NCBI GenBank assembly: GCA_002633005.1
Contig: NMRA01000523.1
Location: forward strand, 1 to 60,747
Length of the DNA stretch: 60,747 bases
From: Phoronis australis
Lineage: Eukaryota > Phoronida > Phoronidae
Reading direction: 5' to 3'
A program made the position numbers and the translations under genes. Positions within the stretch are counted from its first letter, which is position 1, and each line of letters begins with the position of its first letter. Below the pieces are notes generated by a model. The model saw only the letters and a program-made list of their open reading frames with translations, was not told the origin of the DNA and ran no database searches. This document shows, piece after piece, positions 37,501-50,100 of the stretch.

Positions 37501-37823
37501 TGGCTGAAATTGACAAGAACAGGGTGACGTTGTTTTTGATGAGTCCGGGTAACGACCTGAACCAACAGTTTTAAAATTGCTCTGATCCCTTTTAACCTTT
37601 TACAGTGAAAAGCCACTTCAGCGGTAGGCCTCCGGTGTCAACAAGTCAATCTGCTGGCCCAGTGTCAACAGAACAGGACAAAGAGGAAGTCTTAAAATCT
37701 GGTGAAGTGAAGACATCTTCAGCAGTGACTGGTACTTCAGAACCTAAAAGTACTCCTGTGGGAAATAATATGCAAACTAAATCACAGAAAAAGAAACGAA
37801 AAAAGAAAGGTGGCAAAAGATGA
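25522..37823 (+). CDS. PWP1: PWP1, periodic tryptophan WD-repeat protein (one exon lost in gap)
   Basis: The exons I can place are 25522-25584, 26790-27033, 28177-28256, 28902-29001, 29618-29725, 30432-30553, 31159-31223, 32963-33121, 34217-34310, 34890-35014, 35732-35834 and 37606-37823. All have AG/GT borders with compatible phases. The start, MSFVPCLTFVRKGVA, matches the conserved PWP1 N-terminus. An acidic stretch follows, then WD-repeat signatures: STIDIWNLD, GHSDAVLDLSW, SADFTIGLWDL, LQWHPFEEQSLLSGSFD, AHTAAVTG, SADKTAKVWD and IGGEKEMKVWTL. The tail is lysine-rich (KKKRKKKGGKR), a likely nuclear/nucleolar signal. PWP1 promotes ribosomal RNA synthesis and ribosome assembly in other animals. 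The blade between SGSFDK and the STDQG exon is missing; phases require a lost exon of 3n+1 bases, which fits the 266-N gap. The visible coding total is 1481 bases, so about 530 residues are expected. Confidence 0.95.
28625..28775 (+). other. exon-like open fragment inside PWP1 intron 3
   Basis: A CAG acceptor-like site opens a stop-free frame (about 50 codons, including HEAKRIIEAMTLGKEKR and AHFIWYQLVLGKRDEGF), followed by CAG|GTGGCT, a possible donor. Its phases do not fit PWP1: exon 3 ends in phase 0, and this frame needs one incoming base. It looks like former coding sequence, perhaps of a transposase or a host gene fragment carried by an element. I do not recognise the family with confidence. 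Confidence 0.35.
31341..31860 (-). repeat. tandem pair of tRNA-like SINEs in PWP1 intron 7
   Basis: Two direct repeats of about 258 bp (31341-31600 and 31601-31860) share GTGAAACAC, CGTGAACTATT, GAAAAGTAA and TTCTGTGTTCAG. On the minus strand, the second copy has an exact Pol III B box, GGTTCGATTCC (31797-31787). About 45 bases before it lies an A-box-like D-arm, GGTACAACAGAGC. In the first copy these boxes are eroded. No tRNA cloverleaf is complete, so this is a tRNA-derived SINE and not a tRNA gene. The copies are clearly diverged. Confidence 0.6.
32283..32541. mobile_element. MITE in PWP1 intron 7
   Basis: The left end is AATTTGGGGGATTTCATCT and the right end is AGATGAAGTCCCCCAAATT, an inverted repeat with one indel-type mismatch. 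Inner paired words are CTAATGCATTATGGGA and TCCCACAATGCATTTG. There is no coding capacity. It is spliced out with the intron. Confidence 0.8.
33143..33408. other. assembly gap (266 Ns)
   Basis: The gap begins 21 bases after the PWP1 exon ending at 33121. Since one WD blade of PWP1 is absent and no exon for it is visible between 33409 and 34216, the missing exon probably lies in the gap. Open frames reported across the Ns are meaningless. Confidence 0.9.
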
Positions 37824-38100
37824 ACAGAGCAAAGTACGAGCTTAACATGTGATGTTTGATATCAAGGTGTGGTGCTGGTTGGTCATTTGTGCGTGCCTTG
37901 ATGTTCACACCTGCGGATGCTCATGAGAGCAAAATGTGAAGTCAATGAGGTTAAATTGTGGTCTGTAATTATACAAAACCCACCATGAACAAAATTGCCC
38001 AAGACGAGGTGTTGTATGACTTGTGGTTTCACTGCAGTTGTCTGACAGGATTACAACTAGGCTGAACTCATGTCATTAGTAGAAGAATTGACGTTCTAAT

Positions 38101-38114
38101 GGGGGGGGGGGGGN
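38101..38114 (+). repeat. poly-G run ending in an ambiguous base
   Basis: Thirteen consecutive Gs are followed by N in the PWP1 3' UTR region. Length is probably uncertain because homopolymers of this kind are hard to sequence. Confidence 0.9.
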
Positions 38115-38606
38115 AATGTTTTAGCTGATTTTAGATTTTATGCTAATAACAAATCTGACATCTTCCATGGCTAAGTTGTTGTGTTGTTTAGGGGCAAGCT
38201 TGCAAACAAGCTAGATCTTATCAACATTGCAGTTAACAGGCCATGGTGTATTTGGCTTGATTGTTCACGAAAGTCACACCCAGTGTTCCTGTAAAGATCT
38301 CAGCAAGCTCACTAGTATGTTCACTGATTGTGAGGTAGACCTCTCATACAGGTAACTCCGTTTACACTGGTCACTGAGCCCTAGCGCTTTGAAGTTTTTT
38401 TTTACTTTCAGATCTCTGTGTTCAACTATTACCATTTTTGTGCCTTGCACAAATGAGTTTCTAAATATGTTCCTTTCGTAAAAATAGTATCTTGTTTGTT
38501 CATGCAGTTGGATTGCTGCTCTTTATTACGTGCAAAGTATTAGCTTCTTCATTTTCCCTTTTGTGTGCCCGAAAAGAAATTCTCCTTGGTAGAACTTCTC
38601 AGTGGA

Positions 38607-38909
38607 AATAAATTGTGACAAAAATTTTACTTCATTTTAGTTAGCATTTTTTGTACCCCAGACCTGTAGTCCGAAAAACCTGCTGCACCGCTGTCCACTT
38701 TGCAACATAAAACGCCTCTTTAACTGGAAGACTTAATGTCTTCAGGTTGATTTTTTTAAAGTGTTGATAATCCTACTTGCAGGTTTTTTGGCTGTTTGTT
38801 GAGGTCGGCAGCAAATAGAGTTTTTCTGCTTCAAATACGAATCTTTTTCACTATGCGTATTCCCGAAGGATACTGTATGAAATATCTTGATATCTTCTTT
38901 GACAATAAA
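38607..38909 (+). terminator. poly(A) signals, PWP1
   Basis: AATAAA occurs at 38607-38612 and at 38904-38909, about 0.8 and 1.1 kb after the PWP1 stop. Either could end the transcript. Confidence 0.45.
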
Positions 38910-41049
38910 AAGAATTGGTGAATTTTAAGTTTTTCGCAACTGTGTGAACTGATTCTGTTCAACGTCAGTACTTTACAGGATAATATTTTTTCATCAAGCT
39001 ATGCCAATAACTGTGTTGCTTTCTCAAGATTGGTCTATTGTACAAAACATAGACCATTCTGGGGTTTACAGATTTTGGAGAACAGTGGAAAAAAACTCGC
39101 CATCTCGTTGTATAACCAAGCATAAGGTTTTCAGGCCTGGGCCCCTACAAAACCAGCACGAGGTCTTACAAACCGGAAGGAATTCCTGCTGTGCAGCAAC
39201 TGGTTAGTACCATGACACCACGAAAAAGTGACAAAAATTCTTCTTTCTCAGGGCCGCATTTCCTTTTCTTCCTTTCTTATGAAAGCGTTTCTTTCCTCAT
39301 GAACCACAGTTCAAGCCAGTTGTAGTGAGTAGTTTGGATTAGGTGTTCCAACGGAGTGGTGGTTTATGGGAAAATATAATTTTGTGTTTTGATACAGTAT
39401 GATATTTTTTTCACATATTCATAGCCATATACCCCGGAGTACATTTTTCTAACAAAATAGTAATATTACAATGGCACATTTACAAACATGTCTTCATAGA
39501 TTGATGATCTGCAAAACGCATAGTCAATAAAACTTATGGCAGATGTGCCGGGTCCTCCTTAAACTAATTAATTGCTGACATTTGATTGTTACATTACGTT
39601 TCCTGCATAAATCTATTCCTTAAACCAGGATGTGCTCAACAGCAAGCAATAGAATTTCAACAAAAAGTAAACTGATACACAGAATAAGAAATAGAATTAT
39701 GCCGCATCCCCCATACCTTCTACTGCTAAGTCGTACTGTTGTGGTATTCGATAGCTATCCAAACTATAAAGCTGCAACGCTCCGGTTAACTGACTTATTA
39801 CTCTCATAAAATCGCTCTCGTAAAATTTCTTATGGTGATTGAATTCTGTTTCCGTTAGGTGCTTGACAACCGAAATCATCAACGACGCTAGAAATCACTT
39901 GAGAGTTAACTGGAGTTGGCCAAACATAAAAATATATCATTGCGAATTCGAAAATGGCGCATGTACTGTACCCTAGCTGTGATTATTAGAGATGGTATCG
40001 GAAATGCAATCTTATCATGATGGTAATTACTACGAGACCGATTTTATAAGAGTATAAGAGCTACAATTCGATTTTCGTTTTTCACCTGCTAAACGGCAAA
40101 ATTTAGGTTTGGAAGATCTCCTGCTTTGCATTGGTGTGCTTTCTTGGACGTTTTTTTGTATTTTGACGTTTTAGACTACCCTGATAATACCAGCCACATG
40201 TTTGCAACATACATGTAGGAAAAAATGGTTTAATCACACAAACGTCGACTGGTCATGTGATGTGTGAAGTGGTCTTATCACTGCGAGAATACAGAACAAA
40301 GAATGAAAGGCCGAAAATAGTTGTATTGAATAGAACACCTTATAAAGTTTGGAAAGAGACAACAACCTTTTTAAAATGTAGCGTCATGTTTCGGTGGTAA
40401 AACATCCACCATTTTCAAGCTTTATTAAGGTATGCCAGGATGGCTACAGGTACAATGCTCAAAAATTGCAAAACACATAAAAATACCAGAACAGGATTAG
40501 CCAGCGATCAGCAAATCACAACTCAGTGTAACAGTGTCAACGACTCATGGGAAACCTGTGCATTGAGTGAACACCATATAAGGATTCTGGCAGTGACGTA
40601 GGCAAATGAAAGTCATCGAACCTTGCCGTTCATACCATTTTGCAATTGATGACATTTGTGTGCCCAGAGTGATGCTCAAAATGTCGCTTCCAACCAAACT
40701 CACGTGCGCTGCCATTCAAGATAGGCTTTAAAAAATGACCTCAGCATCGTTCTTGAGCCTCAAAGCTCTGTTTCTGACAGATGTATCACGTGACTATTCA
40801 AACACATTAATTGGGCTAAAATACATTTAGGGAAAAGGTAGACTTAGTTTACAAAGAACTTTCTGGTTTTAGACGTTCCAAAAGCAGCATTTGGAAGTTA
40901 AGAAATTTCGGTAAACAGAACATCCGACTTCTGCTTCAGTTCAGGTAGCGCAAGTGACAGCAATTTTATCGTCTCTAAGAAATTTATGAGCGTGGCAAAT
41001 ACTTTTCGGACAAATAGTGTGTCTTATACATGTTTTCATTCAGCAATGT
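38910..41049. other. intergenic stretch between convergent PWP1 and alkaline phosphatase
   Basis: The two genes end facing each other across this 2-kb region. It holds one possible terminal exon on the minus strand (39697-39887) and a short stem motif at 40381-40420. I see nothing else in it. Confidence 0.5.
39697..39887 (-). other. possible terminal exon of an unknown gene
   Basis: On the minus strand a TTTCTAG acceptor is followed by about 62 open codons ending in TAA, with an even residue mix (for example KHLTETEFNHHKKFYESDF). I recognise no family and find no upstream partner exon between here and the alkaline phosphatase 3' end. It may be chance or transposon-derived. Confidence 0.25.
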
Positions 41050-41055
41050 TTTATT
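41050..41055 (-). terminator. poly(A) signal, alkaline phosphatase
   Basis: The minus strand reads AATAAA 65 bp after the alkaline phosphatase stop codon, a suitable place for 3' end formation. Confidence 0.6.
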
Positions 41056-41119
41056 GCGGTTGTGGATGTGCGTAAGAATGTGACTGGTTTGTTGCATGTA
41101 GTGCAAGCATAGCAATGTC

Positions 41120-44100
41120 TCACAATACTATCTGAATAAATCTCATGAACCCAATGATTAGAGGCAACAATGAAATTAGTTTGTTAGATCTTCCACTGTT
41201 CACTGGCTCTTTTGTCGGAGCTGGTTTCTTGTCACAATGTTTTTGGTTCTTCCCCACACAAGACGCGTAGGCCATGACGTGTGCTATGTAGCTTTGCTCT
41301 TTAACCCCGGAGAACAGATGTGCCATTGGTCCTGTGGCGTACACGGCTACATCCTCTCCACCGTGGGTTTCCGATTTCAATGGCACTGCGCTCTGCTGGA
41401 TGTAGTTTTTGTTATCTGTAAAACACGTCATTAATTACTTCAAGGATTCTCAAAAACGCACTTATGTAACGTAACAAGGATTCTGTTTACAAGGCACCAC
41501 GTGTTCAGTGCGGAAGAATTTCACTCTTTAGACACTGACGATGTTGTTTCCGCTAATGTGTTATTCTGTCATGAAGCTTCAGTGGCGCGGATGCTAATGT
41601 TTATTGTAATGGGACGTACACTGTAAAATGGCATAGCAACTGACGTTCATTTTTTCTATCGCGGAGACGCACACTGTTGCTCCGTAGTCCGTCAAAGGAT
41701 TTTGATGAAATCTCATAAGTGAATATCCGATTTCCTGAAGACCTAAAATTGCATCGTTCTTTCTGCCACCCAGCTGATGGCGTGTCTGTGCTTTTTGCTT
41801 CTATGTTTTCGACAAACTCTTCGTTTACAACCCAGTGTTTATTTTATCAATTTCGCGTTTACCGTTTTCGTTTTTCGCAGTTGTTGTCCGTTAATCAATA
41901 CCGTCTGCTTGAGCTATGCCTTCGTTATACAAAAACTACGTCTCTATAAGGTCGTCGTTACCGGCGGGTCTTTGGTTTGTCTTTTATTGTAGCCAATCTC
42001 GTCGGCGACGGCATAGTCGTCCTTGCGTTGTGCGCCGTCTTCTCAGCTGGCGTTTCGTCGGTGCTTTGCCGACATCGTAGTGGTTTCTCTGTCTTCGGTG
42101 CATCGTCGTTGGCATAAAAGCAGTGACATCAGTTGGAGGCTTCGTCGTTTACTTGTCAACGACAACGTTTTTTTCGGCGTGTAGCTGTTGGCGCGTCGTA
42201 GGCGCACGTCACGCTAGGCGTCGTTGATGGCGGCAACGTCGTCGTCGGTGCTTCTGCATTAGGTGTTGTACGCTAAAGTGCTTTCGAGATCTCTCTTTTA
42301 AGTATGCCTGAGAATGCTTCTTATTTGGAGACGAAGTGAGACACTACAGTACGCCTGTATCTGAATCGGTATTTTATGGCTTACTGACGTCCTAGTTTTA
42401 GAAAGTAAACAAAATATAGAGGCGAGGGTATCGCCAATAAAATTACTTTTTGAACCGTAATGACTTTGATAAAGCAAACACTTCAAATGAGAGACAACTA
42501 AAATCTGCAGAATTGGTCTTACCTATATCTACGCCAGTGATATTTTGCCTAGAACCATTCTTCGCTTGGGCTATGTCGTAGCCTGGTCCGTTTCCGTATA
42601 GCAAGGAGGTGTACGGTAGGTTGTCCTGGGCAAGAGGCGTTTTGTCGGGGTCGACAGGGTTAGCATATCCTGTGAATTAGGATGAATTTTATTACGTTTT
42701 ATGGGGACAATTAGTGGAACAGTCAAGCAGTTGCAGTATTGACATGCTATTTGTTTTGCTGCCTTGTGGATTATGGGGGTGCGGTGTTTGTATTATCCCT
42801 TGCTAAGTCCACAGAACACGTACATGCAGAGTACCGAATGTGTGCATGAAGATTATATGCTAAGCATTACTGTTACAACTAGAGATTCGAAAGCAGTGGG
42901 ACAAATCATAAGCAAAATGAAATTCGTCCTATAATTTGTTTGCTTTCGGGTGTGTCAAACCAGATTACTGGGCCTGGTCTCAAATAATAGCGATCGACTT
43001 GTCAATTCTTATCGCGCCCGCTCGAAGTCACCGATTATCTGAGTCGGGTAAATTAAGAACCAGTTGATGAAAAAAATCTTAAAAAATCTGTAAACCTTCG
43101 TTCAGTCAAATAAACCAACTTTTTATTTTGACGACTGATAGATACAAAACCGGGAACCGTTGCAATAAACTGACTTACGTTCATTTTTGATTTAAGTCTC
43201 AATATTTGTCTCGAATTCCAATCTTTGAAACTCCCACAACCGCTAAGTTACTCAAAATTACGACAAAACTTAGTTGAAAGCATAAGTCAAACTTACGATC
43301 TCTTTCTAGAAAACGACTTGAGACAAATGTAAGCTCTTCAAACTGACTGAAATAAGATGTGTCTTAGCTAAGACAGTTTTCACGGAACTCAGGCCCCTGA
43401 TCGTCATTGTGTTCGATGAGAGGTGGTTTCTGGGTATGTAAAAATGACTGTTTGTTATTGTTTCAGACTATGCTGAGTTACTAAAATGACACGCCGTGAC
43501 ATTGAGTCAAATTGTTGAACCTGACGCCAAGCAATAACGAGCCGTCAGTTCTTTCTTAGCCTACAGATCATATCAAATTCGACTGAGCAACAAAGTGTCG
43601 CCGATTATGTAACGGTAAGTAGTCTAAATGCAAAGTTAGTTTTTGCGGAAACATGGTTGGTCTGTGGCTGTTTTAACAGAATGCACTTCAAAGGAATTCT
43701 TGCTACCCCAAAAGTCCATTGAGTATCTAATCTCTTCAAGGTAATTCCAGTTAGTAAATTTGGCATATTTTTGTGCGTGTTTTTGTCCATTCTGGTGTCT
43801 GGAATAATAACGGTACATTGTATTTTATCACACAGGTCACATACATTCACGCAATTGAATCATCGTGTTTACATACACTCACCCAAAATAGGACTTCCTC
43901 GCTTTCCATAGGCTCCGATGGTGAAAACGTGTGAATGGTCGGCAGTTACGACCATCAATGTATTCGATGGGTCAACCATTTCTTGTGCCTTTGCAACGGT
44001 TTTGGCCAACTCCACCCCCTCTGTCAGCGCGTAAGCTGCTTTTCCGTCGTGATGTCCGTGGTCGATACGTCCTCCTGCAAAAATGTGCCTATTTTGTGCA

Positions 44101-47100
44101 TCCTATATATCTTGCGACACTCCTAAACGTCAGGGTTTCCCCTTCCTTGCTCACAAACCGCTGAATGAGGGCACTGTGGTCAGCTATGCAAATTTCCAAA
44201 AGACTAAATCCACTGCTTTCATAATTTCCGAAAGAACCCGATAGGTCGTGGAGGCAAAATAACTTCTGAAAAATGGACGTTCCTCGGAAATCCCCGGTAA
44301 TTAAATTTTGGTTTTAGCCCGTTAAGACAGGCGGTACAGCTTTAACTCTTTGAAACATGATCACACTTTGCAACCTTCAACAACTCTCAAGACTTTGAAT
44401 TAAGCTCGAAAACTCCGCCCAAAGTCAGGCTGCTGAATCGTTAAGAGTGCTCCATTCTTCGACTAGTTGACGTGCATTGAAAAGCCCTCGACCCACCGGA
44501 CCCCTTGCCTTGTCATACAGTGAGCTAGAGAGTAATAGCTAAGCAATGCGTTTGTCTCCCAGAGGACAAGGACTGTTGGATGAAACCAGTTCTGGGTGAA
44601 GAGCACGCAACAAAGGATTTAGTGCACCGTTTGCATCTGCACCATGACCCTCAATTGTCAAATGGGGAATAGTACATTTTGTACCCATTGGCTTGAGTGG
44701 CGAGGATCGAGGGGATCTCCAGAAGGTCTAAACATTCACTTTCTTGCTTTAGGGCAAGGGACGTATATAAGGTGTCCCTACACGCATGTCTGTTCTTTTG
44801 TTCGATCCCCGTATCGTTATGATCATGATGAGAATACCCACCTTCGACCAACAAGAAGTACCCGTTCTTGTTCTTGCTAAGTATACGTATCGCCTTTTCT
44901 GTTAGTTCTTCCAAGCTTGGCTCCATCGTCGTGTTTCTGTCGAGCTGATACTGCATGTGGCTGGGTTCAAAAAGTCCTGGTGAGAAAAGTAACCAGTATA
45001 TAGAGAGTGGACATGGCAATTCATGAAAATGAAAAGGGTTACAGGGGCGGATCCAGGATTTTGAGTTAGCGGGGTCCAGGGTAGAGTATTAGCCAGGATT
45101 TTGCCTGTCAGACATTCGTACCCCCGAACTGCCAAATGGAATCTGGGAGAATTTTAGGGCGGACCATGGCCACATTGGTCCCCCTTTAAATCCGTCACTG
45201 GATTATGTTGTTGTTTTGTAATTCAGTGCTATTCCGTTGAAAAAGTTATGTTTCCGGACTGTATTGCAAAAGTCATTAAAAATATCACCTGGATAAGTTT
45301 ACTTGTCGTATGACCACATGAATTATACATTTCTCAATAATGGCAATGTGACAAAAGCATAAAAGCATAAAAGCTGAAGTTCGTGAGAGACGAACGAAAC
45401 GTCGCTAACTCAAGTAGGAAAATTCTAGTATTTGACTCAAGTTTTCTGTATTTTAATGGCAGTGTGACGCGCGAAAGTCTGAGGCTTGCAAACGCTTTAA
45501 AATAATACAGACAAAGTTTTAAATTTTACTGTGTTTACCTAATAAGAAGTCGGTGTTTTCTGGATCGACGCCTGTGAAGGCCGTTTTATTCCACACATAC
45601 TGGAACCGCTTTTCCTTCATGGTCTCGACCCATTCCTGAATTAGGTTGCGTCCGTCCAGTCGTTTTCCCTTCTTTGATGGATATTCTGGGTCTGTGTCGT
45701 TCTTTCCCATAAATGACCGTCTTCCGCCTCCCAGTACGACCTGTAAGCAGTTATGACACACGGACTATATACTTAACCATTACACTTCATGTTTTTAGAT
45801 GACGAACCGATGACGTCTCGGTCACGTGTTACCTATGCAATGTGGGAACTCGGTTGCGTACGTTCGAAACCTAAGACTTGAGAAACAACCAGTTTTACGA
45901 GTCCGATTTTTGGACCCATTTTAGGGTTGCGTCTGTTCAAAACATAAGAAACAGGCTGTTCCACTGTAAGCTCTTTCCGTGCTTGATTTTTCCCTCTCGT
46001 CGAACATGGCGATTTCTTTGCTTTGCATTATCAAATACATCTCTAAATCTGACTCCTGCGATACGTTTCGTGATACCAGTGAGTTTATTGAATCCTCATT
46101 ATAGTAGAGTGTGTTTGAACAACATGTCCATCTCGGGTTTGAACGTTTTTCATGTTGCAGTGGCATGGTTCTGTAGTTAAGGTGCAACTTCCTGTGTGCA
46201 CAGGCACACAGCACGCGCACAAAATTGTTGATGCTCACCCACAACTGACGGCCTTTATTTCTCAGGCCCCATAACTAGAAAATTGTGTAGGCCTATTTCC
46301 CGATGACCCAAACAGGATTGATGAAAGAAACTTTGAAATTGTTGGAGTTTTTTAACAAAAATATACTTTGAATTGGGCTGGTGATACCTATCCAAATAGT
46401 GAACATTGCATAGGCGGATTAAGGGGGAGGGGCAGGGGGCCCGGCCCCCGCTGGATGCCGCAAAAAATGAAACAGCAAGAGCGTGAGGAAATATCGTAAC
46501 ACCGGTAATTCACATGCGGTTTAAAGGAGGAGGGCTCAGACCCCACTGCACGTGGCCGACTCAGACACCCTGCGCAGCCGTTTTCGTTTTTTTAGTCCTG
46601 TGCTAGATTTGCAGTGGTAAGTCCAAAAATAATCCGAGCCAAGTTCTTCAGGCTGGGTGGACGAACGCAATCGTGTTTTGCGCACTTGCGTGAGACAAGA
46701 TGTTGGCTCCCCCTTATAGTATCCTACATTGTAGATCCGCCACTGCGTTGAATTTGTATATTTTCTGTTGGCATAATTTCTCAATCGATCGTCTACTGCT
46801 GGTTGTGGACGATACCATCTTGTGAATGTTTCATTCGATTTGTGAAACAAATTATGATAAATTTGTATTTTAATGGTACTCGTGCCTACCTGGATATGTC
46901 CTGCCTGTGCTGTCAGTTGAGCTGCGATGTCCACGCATTTCCCTAGCGCGTCACTGGGTAAGTCCGCATCGTTTTCCCAGTCACGTTCAACGCTGTGTGC
47001 ATACATAGCTGACGGAGTGGCGTGTGTAATGCGAGCCGTAGAAATAATCCCTACGCTTTTACCTGAACGAAAATGATATCTTAGTCGTCAACGTCTTTTG

Positions 47101-50100
47101 AAAGTATAGCGTGTTTTTTGACTATTTGGTGTTGGAATCGGCCCAGAAAGTTGCCTGCAAAGCTTCTTGCCCGTTTTCTGACGAGACTGATTTTTCTGTG
47201 TGAAATGTTTTGTTTTTGGTAACATCCCACACAGTATATGCCAAGTACCCTACATGTAGTGTAAACTTCATTGAAAATTTAGGAAGGATTCAGTGCGGTA
47301 TGGAATGTCGGTGCGATAAAACGGATTTTTGAAATACCAGCACCGACGTTAAAGCAACTAATTGTGTCTTTCAATAGCTATAATAGCGTGTTTGGGATAA
47401 TTACGAAGCCACTACTTTCCTGGAGTAAATGGGACTTTTACAAAAAATTGACAACCAGACTTTCGGCTGCAAAAGACCAGAAACTTTGAGGTGATGCAAC
47501 AGCAGCCTACGTTTCTTGGATCATCAAGGATTTTAAACAATATAGATTCATAACAGAAATCACGTGATGTGCTCAACATAAGGCGTGTAAAATGACTAAT
47601 AATCATACTTATACAGTGTACCTCCACAATAGCTTGTGGAGTATACAAGAACATGCTCTTGCAAGTATGTGCCTACATGAGGGTCATTCGCCAATGTGAG
47701 AAACACTTGAGTAAAACCGAGAAGCAAATCCATATAATACGTGAGTAAAACTTGATTTGTGCCTTAAAATTTTCGGATCAACCACTGAGAAGCCCAAAAG
47801 TGTCGATTTTAAGTTTAAGTCGATTAAAACAGACAATAGCCTGTTGTACCTTCTTCCTTTGACCAGTGCAGTATCGAAGTTATTTTCGCGGTGTCTGTGG
47901 CCGAGCTGCAGTTTCTTCTGACCACAGTATCGTCGTATCCGACCACTCCAGATCTGGTCTTGACACCGGCCAGATATGCTGTAGCTGTGCCTGCCGAATC
48001 GGCTGTCTGGGCGTCGGTGTTGTAGGTCTTAAAAAGTACAGTTACTCAAGACTAGTTACATCAATTGATCCCATTTCAACTACATGTAACTCCCGTTTAG
48101 TCCGTATTCCAGACAATATCGGCTTTCAGAGACCTGATACAGTATCAACCTTTCTTTAATTAATCGCCAGACTAAGTCTTTTATATGCCAAGTATCTACC
48201 ACACTGAATGAATTCATTAATGTAAACACACATCGATTCGAAACTGTTGTCAACAAAAAAAATCGCATAGTTTTGGCCAATTTTTACTGTATTTCTTCCA
48301 AGAAAAAATAATCCCACTCTAAGTAGCTTAAAATACTACTTATCTAGTGTCTATTTCGTAGCCAGCGAAAACCCAAAGATCCTCAGGGGGTTCACCTTCA
48401 CCTGACCAATGACAAGACCACTGATGCGAGATGTTCATGTAAAGCTGGGTACTATATACCTGAAAGTCGAATTCTCTGTACGACGCCATAGATTTCAGGA
48501 TCTTTCGAACAAAATCAGTGCAGATTCACCGATATTTTTATTCTGCCGTCCGCTCAATTCCGCCAAATGAGAAGCAGGACACAACTGGTGGGACTCCTCG
48601 AGTAAAGTTGGTCAAGTCGATAGCCCTGTTTACGCATTTTCTAATCTTCGAACAAAATACTTTGATTAAAAAAATAAAACCCAGGTTCATTGCTCAAAAA
48701 CACAATTCATAATGTGCTAGGCAAGCATAAAGCTCCAGTAGGTCTAGTAGTGTACCCAAGTGAAATTAATGCATGGAATTGGCCGTGATCGTACCAATAA
48801 GACCTACCTTCTGATGAACTTCGCATTTCTGTAGTTTCATTGCATAACGGTAACTAGGTAGATTTCAGTTAACTTTATGCGTAGCGTGATCACTAAACTG
48901 TTGTATGGTTACAAAGGATGACAAATCTCGGGTGTAGTGGCAAAAATGGGTATTTACAAAAATAACTCAAATTCTTTTTTAAAGTTTCATAAATCTAAAT
49001 ATCATGTTTGAACAACTTTAAAATGAACTCTCTCTAACTCCACAGTCGAAGTGTATACTAGAGGTTCTCATAAATAAACAGTTGAATTACCTTTTGATGA
49101 GGGCCTCTAGTATACAATATTTAGATTTATGAAGCTTTAAAAAAGAAGTTGAGTTGTTTTTGTAAATACCTATTTATCCACTGCACCAGGCTTGTAATTT
49201 TTGTAATCATACCACAGCTTAGAGATCATGCTACGTTTGAAATTAACTGAAAGCTACCTTTATTTAATGAAACTGCAAACAATGCGAAGTTCATCAGAAG
49301 TTAGGCCTAACTTAAATGTCTGAATGGTGCAAACGGCCAACTCCTTGCATTAATTTGACTTAGACACAGCCCTAGACCTACCCGAGCTAACTATAAGCCT
49401 AGGACGAAATGAGTATGTACCTGAGCTATGAACCTGAGTTTTTCTAATCAAGATATCTCGTTACAAGATTAGAAAGCGTTAACAGTGCTATCGACTCGAC
49501 CTACTCAGAGACTATATACACGGACTTATCGCATCAGTGGCCTTGTCATTTGTCAGGTAAACCCCGAGGGGTTCTTCGGATTTTCGCTGGCTCCTCGAAC
49601 ACAACTTTTTCATCGTCACCTTTACAAATTCCCATATCATGAACGTACGATTCTCTGCTGAAAAGCATTGCCTGTTATTTTTGTCGAAACATTTTCGGAT
49701 AGTGCAAAAAACACTGTTTAGCGACAGTGTGTTTGCCTCTGATATCTTGTTTGTTTTTCGGGTATCACGTGACTTTTCGCGTAGGGGCGGAGCTTGTGAT
49801 TGGTTAATTGCCCGGTACAAAACAATAGGGAGCTTAGATCAACTTTCGTGATATCAAGGGCGAACGGCGACACCGGTTTTCCCGGTTGATATACATGTAC
49901 GGAAGCATTGTCCAACTACAAGTTACAGCTCGGTTTCCTAATGAACAACCATTTTATTTAATTTCTTCCTGTTCATAGACAGGGTTATAGTTGCACTGTT
50001 CCCTGAGGGTGTATTGATTGTACACCTTAAAACTATAAATTTTTGAAGTCATTGCTGATTACAAAATCTTAGGATATTCAAAAATAAATATTGAGCATTC

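Noticed and set aside
47866-48159. 97-codon plus-strand frame with many cysteines
   Set aside because: It is antisense to the alkaline phosphatase exon carrying the catalytic serine.
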